Of a DNA stretch of 6,178 nucleotides, positions 1 through 6,116 are shown one piece after another. How positions within the stretch are numbered: position 1 is the first letter of the stretch; each line of letters begins with the position of its first letter. Source of the DNA: Planctomycetota bacterium. Lineage in GTDB: Bacteria > Planctomycetota > Phycisphaerae > Phycisphaerales > SM1A02. The DNA is taken from assembly GCA_022567855.1 (NCBI GenBank), contig JADFGE010000184.1, positions 1-6,178 of the forward strand. The letters are read 5' to 3'. The translations under genes and the position numbers were made by a program. The notes under the pieces are model-generated. The model had not been told where the DNA came from, ran no database searches, and saw only the letters and a list, made by a program, of their open reading frames with translations.

Positions 1-533
1 GGGCGAACGGGATAGCTGCTGACGCAGTGAAGGCTCGCCAGCTTCTGTTTTATGGCATTCGCCGCCCAGGTTCGTTCGATCACGGCGACCGACGCACGAA
101 GCTCAGCGATCGTGGCCAAGCCTGCGGAGAGGATGATCGGCTTACCGGTTTGCGCTGCCGCTTCGAGCAGCGGAAAGAACGTATTGTCGCCTGACGCAAT
201 CTTTAATGCAGACACCAGCGGCGCAAGCACAGCAACACTCGGTAGGTCGAGCGGTGTAGAAAAGAACAACAGTCCGGCGGCAGAGGCAACGGCGGATAGT
301 TGCGCGAACTGTTCCGGCGAGAGCTCGAATGATTTCAGGCGTTCAAAGCGGTCAATCTCGCGGCGACTGATGTACTGCTCCGTTCGGTACGTTTGGAACT
401 TGACGGCGTGCGCGCCGGCCTCGGCGGCGAGCCCGATCAAATCCTGCGCCAGCGCGAAGTCGCCTTCATGGTTGTTGCCGATCTCGGCCACAATCATGAT
501 TCGCTTCTCAAGATCGAAGTCGTCGATTTTCAC
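1..533 (-). CDS. neuB: NeuB/SpsE-family nonulosonic acid synthase (partial, C-terminus outside window)
   Basis: This family condenses phosphoenolpyruvate with a six-carbon N-acetylated amino sugar to give a nine-carbon sialic-acid-like acid in the cytoplasm. The 177 visible residues are the first half of a TIM barrel; the family is usually about 340-350 residues, with a C-terminal SAF (antifreeze-like) domain that would lie beyond the left edge. Visible signatures are IVAEIGNNHEGD (residues 14-25), AVKFQTY (43-49; K45 and Q47), FFSTPLD (90-96), KIASGD (111-116), GKPIILSAG (130-138) and LHCVSSYP (168-175). The usual STGM loop reads SAGL. The start is GTG: an in-frame GAGGGG ribosome site lies six bases upstream, and the nearby ATG at 547 is out of frame and stops after five codons. 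It is the last visible gene of the operon, 27 bases after the acetyltransferase. Whether it is a neuraminic, legionaminic or pseudaminic acid synthase cannot be told from this half. Confidence 0.9.
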   Translation of the reverse strand, partial: MKIDDFDLEKRIMIVAEIGNNHEGDFALAQDLIGLAAEAGAHAVKFQTYRTEQYISRREIDRFERLKSFELSPEQFAQLSAVASAAGLLFFSTPLDLPSVAVLAPLVSALKIASGDNTFFPLLEAAAQTGKPIILSAGLATIAELRASVAVIERTWAANAIKQKLASLHCVSSYPVR

Positions 534-539
534 CGGTTT

Positions 540-545
540 CCCCTC
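540..545 (-). promoter_or_regulatory. Shine-Dalgarno site deciding the GTG start of neuB
   Basis: On the minus strand GAGGGG sits six bases before the GTG at 533. Together with the conserved AEIGNNHEG block beginning at residue 16, this supports GTG rather than the later ATG at residue 13. Confidence 0.65.
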
Positions 546-560
546 ATGCGGCGGTCACGA

Positions 561-1301
561 TCACGCATTGTGATAATGAAGGACGTACTGGGAGCGCACG
601 AGCTGGAAGCCCAGGCGTTCGTAGCAGCGGATGGCGGGCAGGTTCGCCAACTGCGTGCCGACGCGCAGGCCGCCGGCCTCGGGGAACTGCGATTGCGCGA
701 ACCAGGTCATATCTCCAGCCACACTTTGGCCTCGCACGGCCTCGTCCACAGCCACGAGATCGACGACCATCACGCCGTCGGCGGTCATGAGCGCCAGGAG
801 AAACCCGACGATTCGTCCATTCTCGACGGCGACGACCATTGCATCTCCGCGCCGGCCGTGGAAGTAGCTGCGCGTCCACTGGGCCTTGATCTCGTCGGCG
901 ACCGTGTCGGGGATTTGAGCGTCAGCGTGGAAGCGTGAGAATCCGAAGCTTCGCCGGGCCAGGGCCGCGATCTCCTGTTCATCCGACGCTTCAGCCGGCC
1001 TCAGATTCATCTCACCCCGGGGACGGCGTGAGCCGGTTACGGCCCGTTCAAACTGAAGACTCGTGTCCACAAGCGTGAAACCCCATCGCAGCAGGGGCCC
1101 GAGGTGCTGCGGTTCCTCGGTCGGCACCTTGATGTACGCGAAAACCGGCGGGGTGTTCAGCTCTGCCAGTTGGCTGTTCATATCCGCAGGGTCGATCTCA
1201 CGGCTGGTGTTGACCAGGGCTTCGATACTGATTTGGTAGACGTTGCAGCCGAGTCGCTCGGCCAGCCAAACGTCCCGGTGAAGCTCGGCATAGGTGAGCA
1301 T
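561..1301 (-). CDS. GNAT-family N-acetyltransferase, WecD/SpsD-like (sugar amine acetylation)
   Basis: Probable acetyl-CoA-dependent N-acetyltransferase acting on an amino sugar, most likely the nucleotide-linked product of the aminotransferase two genes upstream. The 246-residue protein has a WecD-like layout: an N-terminal domain ending in GFTLVDTSLQFE (residues 74-85), then a GNAT fold from about residue 98. Features that resemble WecD (dTDP-fucosamine acetyltransferase) are SFGFSRFHAD (118-127) and the C-terminal block VGTQLANLPAIRCYERLGF (214-232), with N220 and Y227 at the usual acetyl-CoA/catalytic positions. The CoA pyrophosphate loop (motif A) reads RGQSVA at 190-195, with Ser where many GNATs have Gly. 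The ATG at 1301 is firm because an in-frame TAG lies six codons upstream; an AAGG site is eight bases before it. It lies 15 bases after the epimerase stop. Acetyl transfer is inferred; another acyl donor such as formyl or hydroxybutyryl is possible. Confidence 0.85.
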   Translation of the reverse strand: MLTYAELHRDVWLAERLGCNVYQISIEALVNTSREIDPADMNSQLAELNTPPVFAYIKVPTEEPQHLGPLLRWGFTLVDTSLQFERAVTGSRRPRGEMNLRPAEASDEQEIAALARRSFGFSRFHADAQIPDTVADEIKAQWTRSYFHGRRGDAMVVAVENGRIVGFLLALMTADGVMVVDLVAVDEAVRGQSVAGDMTWFAQSQFPEAGGLRVGTQLANLPAIRCYERLGFQLVRSQYVLHYHNA

Positions 1302-1316
1302 CGGGCTGACCTTGCG

Positions 1317-2369
1317 CTACGGCGCCACCAACGCGCCGCCCATTTTTGGTTCGACCAGGGACGGATCGCCTAGCGACCCATACGACTTGATGTACTGGGC
1401 GACGCCGCGCTCGATCGGCCAGTGCGGATCATAACCGAGCAGGGCTCTGGCCTTATCCACACACAGCGTTCCGCGATCGGGCATCAGCCGGTTTTTCGGG
1501 CGATACTCGATCCTGACCTTGGGGAACTCGGCTCTGACCACCTCCACCAGTTCCGCGATTGATCGGGATCGGCCGAAGGTGAGATTGAACGTCTCACCGC
1601 GACTCTCATCGGACTGAATGATCTGGATGACGCCGCCGATGAGATCTTCGATGAACGTGAAGTCGAGCCGCTCCGCGCCGTCACCGGCCACGGTGAGCGT
1701 TTCGCCGCCCCGCGCGTTCTCGATAAAGACCTGAACTACACGCCGGCTGACACAGCGATGGCCGTAGAGGGCCGCCGGACGAATGATCGTGTAGGGCAGC
1801 CCGAAGACCTGGTTGTGGGCGATCACGAGCTTCTCACCACTGAACTTCAACGCCCCGTAGATGCCGATCGGATTGCAGGGCGTTTCCTCCGTGACGATCC
1901 CACTGCTGAAGTGTCCGTAGACCATGCTTGAGGAGAAGAAGATGAAGTGCTCGAGCCAATCTCGCGCGCAGGCCAAGGTATTTTCAAGGGTGTGAAGCGT
2001 GTGCTCGAACGCATCGTGGGGGTGGCGATTGGAGCGATCGGCGTGGGAGATGCCCGCCAGATGGATCAGCACCTGCGGTTGGATCATTCCGAGCAAGTCG
2101 GCGAGGGCGGGCTCGTCACGGGCATCCTGCGTATAGACGGGGATATCCGCCGCCCGGAGCAGTCGCTGCCGTTCGTTGATCAGGCGAAGGTAGAGATCCC
2201 GGTTCGGGGTGCTTGGATCGGCATTGGAGAACGCCAGCAGATTGTTGACGCGCAGGGAGTCGATGATGAACACATCCGCCCCGCGCGAAGAGAGAGCGAG
2301 CGCCAGGTTGTGGCCGATGAACCCGGCTCCGCCGATCAACGCGATCTTTCGCTTGTGCAGGGGGGTCAT
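1317..2369 (-). CDS. NAD-dependent epimerase/dehydratase (extended SDR, nucleotide-sugar)
   Basis: Extended short-chain dehydrogenase of 350 residues that probably epimerizes or dehydrates a nucleotide-linked sugar. The Rossmann loop GGAGFIG is at residues 13-19, with D37 at the end of strand 2 pointing to NAD(H). HLAGISHADRS follows at 103-113, then SSSMVYG (146-152) and the catalytic YxxxK as Y171 and K175. RPAALYG (197-203) and RLDFTFIEDL (234-243) are typical of GalE/UDP-glucuronate-epimerase relatives. A stretch of about 35 residues (41-76, including NRDLYLRLINERQRLL) between strand 2 and strand 3 is longer and more basic than in GalE, which suggests a distinct subfamily. It is not PseB-like, since the Tyr-Lys pair is the ordinary one. 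The ATG follows the aminotransferase stop by one base, so the two are probably translationally coupled; GGTGA six bases upstream can act as ribosome site. The substrate is not determinable here. Confidence 0.87.
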   Translation of the reverse strand: MTPLHKRKIALIGGAGFIGHNLALALSSRGADVFIIDSLRVNNLLAFSNADPSTPNRDLYLRLINERQRLLRAADIPVYTQDARDEPALADLLGMIQPQVLIHLAGISHADRSNRHPHDAFEHTLHTLENTLACARDWLEHFIFFSSSMVYGHFSSGIVTEETPCNPIGIYGALKFSGEKLVIAHNQVFGLPYTIIRPAALYGHRCVSRRVVQVFIENARGGETLTVAGDGAERLDFTFIEDLIGGVIQIIQSDESRGETFNLTFGRSRSIAELVEVVRAEFPKVRIEYRPKNRLMPDRGTLCVDKARALLGYDPHWPIERGVAQYIKSYGSLGDPSLVEPKMGGALVAP

Positions 2370-2370
2370 C

Positions 2371-3624
2371 TCATCTCACCGCTGCAATGGCATCCTTGAC
2401 CGAAGCGACGATGTACTGGACGTCCTCCCGCACCAGATGCGGCCCCACGGGCAAAGTGATAGAAGCCGCGCTGAGGCGCGACGCCACTGGGAAGCTGTTA
2501 TCGGCAAATCCGTATCGACGCCTGTAATAGCTCATGTGAGGGACCGGCCGGGGGTAGTAAACGCTGCAGCCCACGCCCCGATGCTTGAGGCTCGTCATGA
2601 TCTGTGGACGCTTGGACATCACTGGATCACGAAGCACCAGGGCCAGGCCGTAGTAGCTGCTGCGGAATCGCCCGTGCGTCGAACGGAGCATGCTGATCTC
2701 GTCGATCGAGGCCAGCCCGGCCCCAAGCGCCTCGTAGTTGGCGCGCCGGGCGGCGAGGAAGTCCCCCAGCCGGCCCATCTGCACGAGCCCGATCGCCGCC
2801 CCAAGCTCGGTCATGCGATAGTTGTTGCCCAAGCGCTCAACGTCGTACTCCCCTGGAGTCGGTCGATCCGAGACGACGTTGCGGTCGATGCCAAAGGCGC
2901 GCTGGGTCGCCGCGGCGTCGGCCACATCCTGGCGGCGCGTGATCAACATGCCGCCCTCAGCCGTGGTGATGTGTTTGACGGGATAGAACGAGAAGCAGCC
3001 CACGTCGCCATGGAGCCCGACGTGAATGTCATCCAACGTCGCCCCGACCGCCAGCGCACAATCCTCTATCACGAACAGGTCGTGACGGTGGGCAATCGTC
3101 AGCACGCGCTGCATGTCGACCGGAAGCCCGAGGTAATGCACGACGCAGATCGCTTTGGTTCGGCTGGTGATCGCCGCCTCGAGCTGATCGAGATCGAGGT
3201 TCCCGGTCTCCGACTCGGAATCGACGAACACGCATCGAGCGCCGCACAACTGAACGGCATGAGCCGTGGCAATATGCGTCTGGGCCGGCATGATGACTTC
3301 GTCTTGCGGTCCGAGATCCAGGAACATATACGCCAGGTGTAAAGCCGCGGTGCACGAGGACGTGGCCACGGCGTGCGGCGCTTTGGTGAACTCGGCGAAG
3401 GCGGCCTCGAACTGTCGAACCTGCGGTCCGTGGGTAAGCGTCGGGCCCGACAGGACCTCCATCACCGCCTCGCGCTCGGCGTCGCCGATCATTGGCCGGC
3501 CGAACGGAATGGAACGTGCCAGCGCCGTCTTTGACGCCTTGGATGTCGGGCGGACCTCCACCGTCTGCGCTACCGTGCCGGAACCAGGTGTCGTGAACGC
3601 TGGATCGTTGGTGTGTGGGTGCAT
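2371..3624 (-). CDS. DegT/DnrJ/EryC1/StrS-family PLP-dependent sugar aminotransferase
   Basis: Transfers an amino group, usually from glutamate, to a keto group of a nucleotide sugar using pyridoxal phosphate. The 417-residue protein shows IPFGRPMIGDAEREAV (39-54), the phosphate-binding SSCTAALHLA (89-98), D188 in EDCALAVGA for the pyridine nitrogen, and the Schiff-base lysine K217 in FSFYPVKHITTAEGGM. NNYRMTELGAAIG (267-279) and YYPRPVPHM (356-364) complete the fold. Residue 191, usually His or Gln in this family, is Leu. The open frame continues upstream to 3921, but the start is taken as the ATG at 3624: it overlaps the oxidoreductase stop as TGATG and has GGAG eight bases ahead. This leaves a nonconserved N-terminal extension of about 38 residues. 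It corresponds to SpsC, PseC, LegC or perosamine-synthase relatives; residue-level substrate assignment is not possible. Confidence 0.92.
   Translation of the reverse strand: MHPHTNDPAFTTPGSGTVAQTVEVRPTSKASKTALARSIPFGRPMIGDAEREAVMEVLSGPTLTHGPQVRQFEAAFAEFTKAPHAVATSSCTAALHLAYMFLDLGPQDEVIMPAQTHIATAHAVQLCGARCVFVDSESETGNLDLDQLEAAITSRTKAICVVHYLGLPVDMQRVLTIAHRHDLFVIEDCALAVGATLDDIHVGLHGDVGCFSFYPVKHITTAEGGMLITRRQDVADAAATQRAFGIDRNVVSDRPTPGEYDVERLGNNYRMTELGAAIGLVQMGRLGDFLAARRANYEALGAGLASIDEISMLRSTHGRFRSSYYGLALVLRDPVMSKRPQIMTSLKHRGVGCSVYYPRPVPHMSYYRRRYGFADNSFPVASRLSAASITLPVGPHLVREDVQYIVASVKDAIAAVR
2530..2546. repeat. 17-base exact direct repeat, copy 1 (inside the aminotransferase)
   Basis: The 17 bases here, starting GCTCATGTGAGG on the plus strand, recur exactly at 5088-5104. 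In both genes the minus strand reads Val-Pro-His-Met-Ser in the same frame and with the same codons. Confidence 0.6.
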
Positions 3625-4706
3625 CACTCGTACTCCACTTCGACGATCCGTCGCTCTCGCTGAGCGCGTTGGATCGCCAGACATACGAACATCGTCTCGA
3701 ATACTTCCCGGTGTGTGATCTGAGGCTTGGCGCATCCAAGGATGCTGTCCAGGAAGTTCCCGATCAGGTCTCCCTTGGCGGCGCCGGGATGTGCAGCGGT
3801 GATGATCTGCGGTGATGACGAAGCGTCGCGCGACGTGTAGAGACGTCCATGCGGATCGTCGTTGACGAATGTCGCCTCGGTTCCGCAGATTGTCAGGCCG
3901 TGGCCGTGCGGCCGAACACAACCGAAGTTTGCGGTGACCGTGCCTGTCATGCCGCTGTCAAAGCGCAGCAGCGCCGCGGTCATGTCGTGCCCGGCAAAGG
4001 CGGAGCCGGCGGTTCCGATGCCGTTGCCGAACGCGGCGACCTGAACGACCCGCTCACCCGTCAACCACAGCAGTTGGTCGATCAGATGCACCGCCCCGCC
4101 CAGGACGACGCTGTAGTTGTGGACTCGGCCTCGCCAGCCTTGGGTCAACTTGTGGACCCGACCATAGTTGTATTCGCCTTCGACGTGAAACAGCCGGCCC
4201 ATCCGTCCTCGGCGAATCATTTGGCGAACGAGCTGGAACCGAGGCGACAGGCGGAGAATCAGATTGCAGCTAAGCCGTTGCTGTGGCCGCTGCCGGAGTA
4301 TTGCTCGGACCTGTCGCAGCTCCTCGATATCAAGACACAACGGCTTCTCGACAAAGACGTGCTTGCCGTGCTCAAGGGCCAGGACGATCTGCTCAGCGTG
4401 GGCGTCGTCGTACGAGGCGATGGAAACCACATCAATCGCGGGGTCGCTCAGGACAACCCGCGGATCGGCCACGATGTCCAGCTCGGGGTATTGCTGCGAG
4501 AGTTCGCCGCGCTTGGTTGGCGAGATGTCGCACAGCGTGGTGACGGCGCAGGCCGGGTGGGCATCGTACGCTTTGATGTGCTGCTGCCCGACGCCCAGGC
4601 CGATGACCGCCGCTCGCAAACGGGTGGTATGAATGGAGGCCGACCCGCTCCGGTCCCGTCGGCTGGCAGGAGCGTCCGTGCTCGCGGTTTGGGGCCATGC
4701 GTCCAT
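3624..4706 (-). CDS. Gfo/Idh/MocA-family NAD(P)-dependent sugar oxidoreductase
   Basis: Predicted NAD(P)-linked dehydrogenase that oxidizes or reduces a sugar hydroxyl or keto group. The 360-residue protein has the dinucleotide motif GLGVGQQH at 36-43, the family EKP motif at E120-K121-P122 (VFVEKPL), and the catalytic helix GGAVHLIDQLLWLTG at 203-217 with H207 and D210, the usual general acid/base pair. The C-terminal alpha/beta domain follows from about residue 145. The first 30 residues are a polar, Ser/Arg-rich extension before the first beta strand (RAAVIGLG). ATG at 4706 is preferred because GAGG lies seven bases upstream; a TTG at codon 30 has no ribosome site. The stop overlaps the next gene's start by one base. 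Inside this operon it may provide a keto group for the aminotransferase, as WlbA does for WlbE in UDP-GlcNAcA pathways. That role is inferred. Confidence 0.9.
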   Translation of the reverse strand: MDAWPQTASTDAPASRRDRSGSASIHTTRLRAAVIGLGVGQQHIKAYDAHPACAVTTLCDISPTKRGELSQQYPELDIVADPRVVLSDPAIDVVSIASYDDAHAEQIVLALEHGKHVFVEKPLCLDIEELRQVRAILRQRPQQRLSCNLILRLSPRFQLVRQMIRRGRMGRLFHVEGEYNYGRVHKLTQGWRGRVHNYSVVLGGAVHLIDQLLWLTGERVVQVAAFGNGIGTAGSAFAGHDMTAALLRFDSGMTGTVTANFGCVRPHGHGLTICGTEATFVNDDPHGRLYTSRDASSSPQIITAAHPGAAKGDLIGNFLDSILGCAKPQITHREVFETMFVCLAIQRAQRERRIVEVEYE

Positions 4707-4780
4707 GCAGTCGCCTCGCGACCAGCGTGTTCGTGCGCGTTCGTGGCGCCGGTCGCCTCCATTGTACTCAAAATGGTCAT

Positions 4781-4800
4781 CCGTGGCGGCTCTACCACGG
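4781..4800 (-). other. Stem-loop in the 102-base gap between spsF and the oxidoreductase gene
   Basis: Perfect six-base inverted repeat CCGTGG/CCACGG with an eight-base loop. On the transcribed strand it is followed six to seven bases later by a short ATTTTG and then TACAAT (4766-4761). There is no proper U-tract, so at best it is a weak terminator, attenuator or RNA-processing site. This is the only sizeable gap inside the operon. Confidence 0.3.
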
Positions 4801-4808
4801 CTCCGGCC

Positions 4809-5549
4809 CTATCCAGCCCCCTTATCGTCCGCCGGGCCGCGCCCGATCGACGCCCCAACCGCAGCTGCTGCCACCGCCCGTTGCAAGTCGATCAGCTCGG
4901 CCAGACTGTACGACCAATGCGGCCGATCCATGGCCGCGACGAGCGCCCTGAACCGCTCCAGGTCCTCGGGCGTGTCGATGGCGAAATCGACATCGCCGCC
5001 GTCGTGATCGCTGCGGATCGCTTTGATCCGGAAATCCTTGCTGTGGTCGTAGAAATAGCTGGTCACATGCTCACGATCATCGGCACTGCTCATGTGAGGG
5101 ACCGCCTCAGCAAAGACTGCTACCGAAATCACCTCAACCGATTGGCCGGGCCCGAAGCTCCGCCCGATGACGTTCGTGACCAGGTCCGCCCCGCCTGATC
5201 TGTACGTTGCCACCGCTTGATCGATCAGAGCCGGGTCCAGCAGCGGGCTGTCCGCACACAACCGAACGAACACGTCAAGTTCATGCCGCTGGGCGGCTTC
5301 GCGGAACCGCTCGGCCACGTTGTCCAGCGTGCCTCGGAAGCAGTCAACCCCGCGCTCAACGCAGAACGACTCGATCGGATCGTCACTTGGATCAGTTGAG
5401 GTAGCGACGACGATGCCGTCGAGCTCGGTACAGCGCTCCACGCGCTCCAGAAGGTATTGCATCATCGGCCGACCGTGGACCTCCGCCAACACCTTCCCCG
5501 GGAGCCGGCGTGAAGTCATACGTGCCTGAATGATCGCCCCTATGCGCAC
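4809..5549 (-). CDS. spsF: SpsF-type cytidylyltransferase (CMP-sugar synthetase relative)
   Basis: Nucleotidyltransferase-fold protein of 246 residues, in the SpsF/acylneuraminate cytidylyltransferase family that activates nonulosonic acids with CTP. Signatures are IIQARMTSRRLPGKVL (residues 6-21, nucleotide-binding loop), VRLCADSPLLDP (95-106, around the metal-binding Asp), GQSVEVIS (135-142), DREHVTSYFYDH (158-169) and DFAIDTPEDL (188-197). The start is GTG: the IIQAR motif begins five residues in, so the ATG at residue 11 would delete it, and AGGAA lies nine bases upstream. It is the first gene of the minus-strand operon and is followed by a 102-base gap, the largest in the operon. Pairing with a NeuB homologue supports CMP-sugar formation. 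SpsF homologues are often labelled only as glycosyltransferase or NTP transferase, so the exact sugar is inferred from context. Confidence 0.88.
   Translation of the reverse strand: MRIGAIIQARMTSRRLPGKVLAEVHGRPMMQYLLERVERCTELDGIVVATSTDPSDDPIESFCVERGVDCFRGTLDNVAERFREAAQRHELDVFVRLCADSPLLDPALIDQAVATYRSGGADLVTNVIGRSFGPGQSVEVISVAVFAEAVPHMSSADDREHVTSYFYDHSKDFRIKAIRSDHDGGDVDFAIDTPEDLERFRALVAAMDRPHWSYSLAELIDLQRAVAAAAVGASIGRGPADDKGAG
5088..5104. repeat. 17-base exact direct repeat, copy 2 (inside spsF)
   Basis: Second copy of the repeat at 2530-2546, in the same orientation and the same codon frame. Flanking bases differ immediately on both sides. Confidence 0.6.
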
Positions 5550-5558
5550 GCGAACGAA

Positions 5559-5563
5559 TTCCT
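5559..5563 (-). promoter_or_regulatory. Shine-Dalgarno site for the GTG start of spsF
   Basis: AGGAA on the minus strand, nine bases before the GTG at 5549. It supports the upstream GTG start that keeps the nucleotide-binding motif intact. Confidence 0.5.
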
Positions 5564-5568
5564 ACAAT
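5563..5568 (+). promoter_or_regulatory. Candidate -10 box for the Rieske gene
   Basis: TACAAT matches five of six bases of the sigma-70 -10 consensus and lies 22 bases before the Rieske start codon. No convincing -35 box is found about 17 bases upstream, inside the start of spsF. It overlaps the spsF ribosome site on the other strand. Confidence 0.25.
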
Positions 5569-5579
5569 GCCGGCCCAAC

Positions 5580-5583
5580 GGAG
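5580..5583 (+). promoter_or_regulatory. Shine-Dalgarno site choosing the Rieske start
   Basis: GGAG seven bases before the ATG at 5591. The in-frame ATG at 5567 has no comparable site, and its eight extra residues lie before the conserved start of the ferredoxin fold. Confidence 0.6.
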
Positions 5584-5590
5584 CGCCGCC

Positions 5591-5899
5591 ATGACCGAGT
5601 TCGTGAATGTCGCCAAGACATCTGATATTCCTGACCAAGCTGCAAAGTGCGTGGAGGTTCAAGGCCGACGCATCTGCCTCGTCAACCTCGGCGGCACGTT
5701 CTACGCCATCGATGATACCTGCACGCACGCTGAGGCATCGCTGAGCGAAGGTCACGTCACGGGCGATGAGATCATGTGCCCCCTGCACATGGCGACGTTC
5801 AGTATCCTCACCGGCGAAGTCACCGGTCCGCCGGCCGACGAAGACCTCGCCACCTATCCGGTTCGCGTCAACGGCGACGATGTGGCGGTCGAACTCTAG
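5591..5899 (+). CDS. Rieske [2Fe-2S] ferredoxin (non-heme oxygenase ferredoxin type)
   Basis: Small soluble electron carrier of 102 residues. The cluster ligands are all present: C44-x-H46 (CTH) and C63-x2-H66 (CPLH), separated by 16 residues, within a single Rieske domain. The stretch FSILTGEVTGPPA (70-82) matches the conserved TGxxxGPPA segment of ferredoxin components of ring-hydroxylating dioxygenases (BphF/NahAb type), and the length fits. No signal peptide or membrane segment is visible, so it is cytoplasmic and not a bc1-type Rieske protein. It is divergent from the sugar operon, with 41 bases between start codons. No oxygenase or reductase partner is in the window; such stand-alone ferredoxins also occur near suf iron-sulfur genes. 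A link to the sugar pathway is not supported beyond proximity. Confidence 0.93.
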   Translation: MTEFVNVAKTSDIPDQAAKCVEVQGRRICLVNLGGTFYAIDDTCTHAEASLSEGHVTGDEIMCPLHMATFSILTGEVTGPPADEDLATYPVRVNGDDVAVEL

Positions 5900-5938
5900 A
5901 AGAGCCTCCTACCCCGATGGTTGACGCTCGGCGAAGGT

Positions 5939-5970
5939 CTGAGCGGTGGCCCTGATCGCCTCGCGCTCAG
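5939..5970 (+). terminator. Stem-loop after the Rieske gene, possible terminator
   Basis: Perfect seven-base inverted repeat CTGAGCG (5939-5945) and CGCTCAG (5964-5970), with a further GGC/GCC pairing inside the loop. It begins 40 bases after the Rieske stop. There is no adjacent U-tract (only TTCTTT at 5988-5993), so intrinsic termination is uncertain. Confidence 0.3.
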
Positions 5971-6103
5971 CGAAGACGCCCCGCCGATTCTTTGGTCACC
6001 TCGCGGCCTCGGCCGGCAGATCAGCCGGGTCGCCAGCGCCCGACAAGCACAGTATCGATCAACACGATCGCAGTCTGCTCTAGTGGTTTATCCTATGGCA
6101 ATT

Positions 6104-6108
6104 AGGGG
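6104..6108 (+). promoter_or_regulatory. Shine-Dalgarno site of the right-edge gene
   Basis: AGGGG eight bases before the ATG at 6117. The bases AGGG (6104-6107) can pair with CCCT (6112-6115) across a four-base loop, so a small hairpin could cover the site. The TATCCT at 6089-6094 is -10-like but has no good -35. Confidence 0.45.
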
Positions 6109-6116
6109 TTTCCCTC

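Noticed and set aside
52..938. Plus-strand frames at 52-573 and 393-938
   Set aside because: Both are antisense to the NeuB-family and GNAT genes, whose motifs are clear on the minus strand.
2209..3342. Plus-strand open frame (377 codons) opposite the epimerase and aminotransferase
   Set aside because: Antisense shadow of two well-supported genes, with low-complexity, Arg/His-rich translation and no family motif.
3625..3921. N-terminal extension of the aminotransferase by 99 codons
   Set aside because: It would overlap the well-conserved end of the oxidoreductase; the TGATG junction with a GGAG site gives a better start at 3624.
3849..5198. Long plus-strand open frame (449 codons) opposite the oxidoreductase and spsF genes
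   Set aside because: No recognisable domain; it lies antisense to two genes with clear catalytic motifs and is explained by high GC content.
5567..5590. Earlier ATG for the Rieske gene
   Set aside because: No ribosome site ahead of it, and the TACAAT box overlaps this ATG; the ATG at 5591 has GGAG at good spacing.
6056..6070. Small inverted repeat CGATC/GATCG
   Set aside because: Five-base arms are too short to support an operator or terminator without other evidence.
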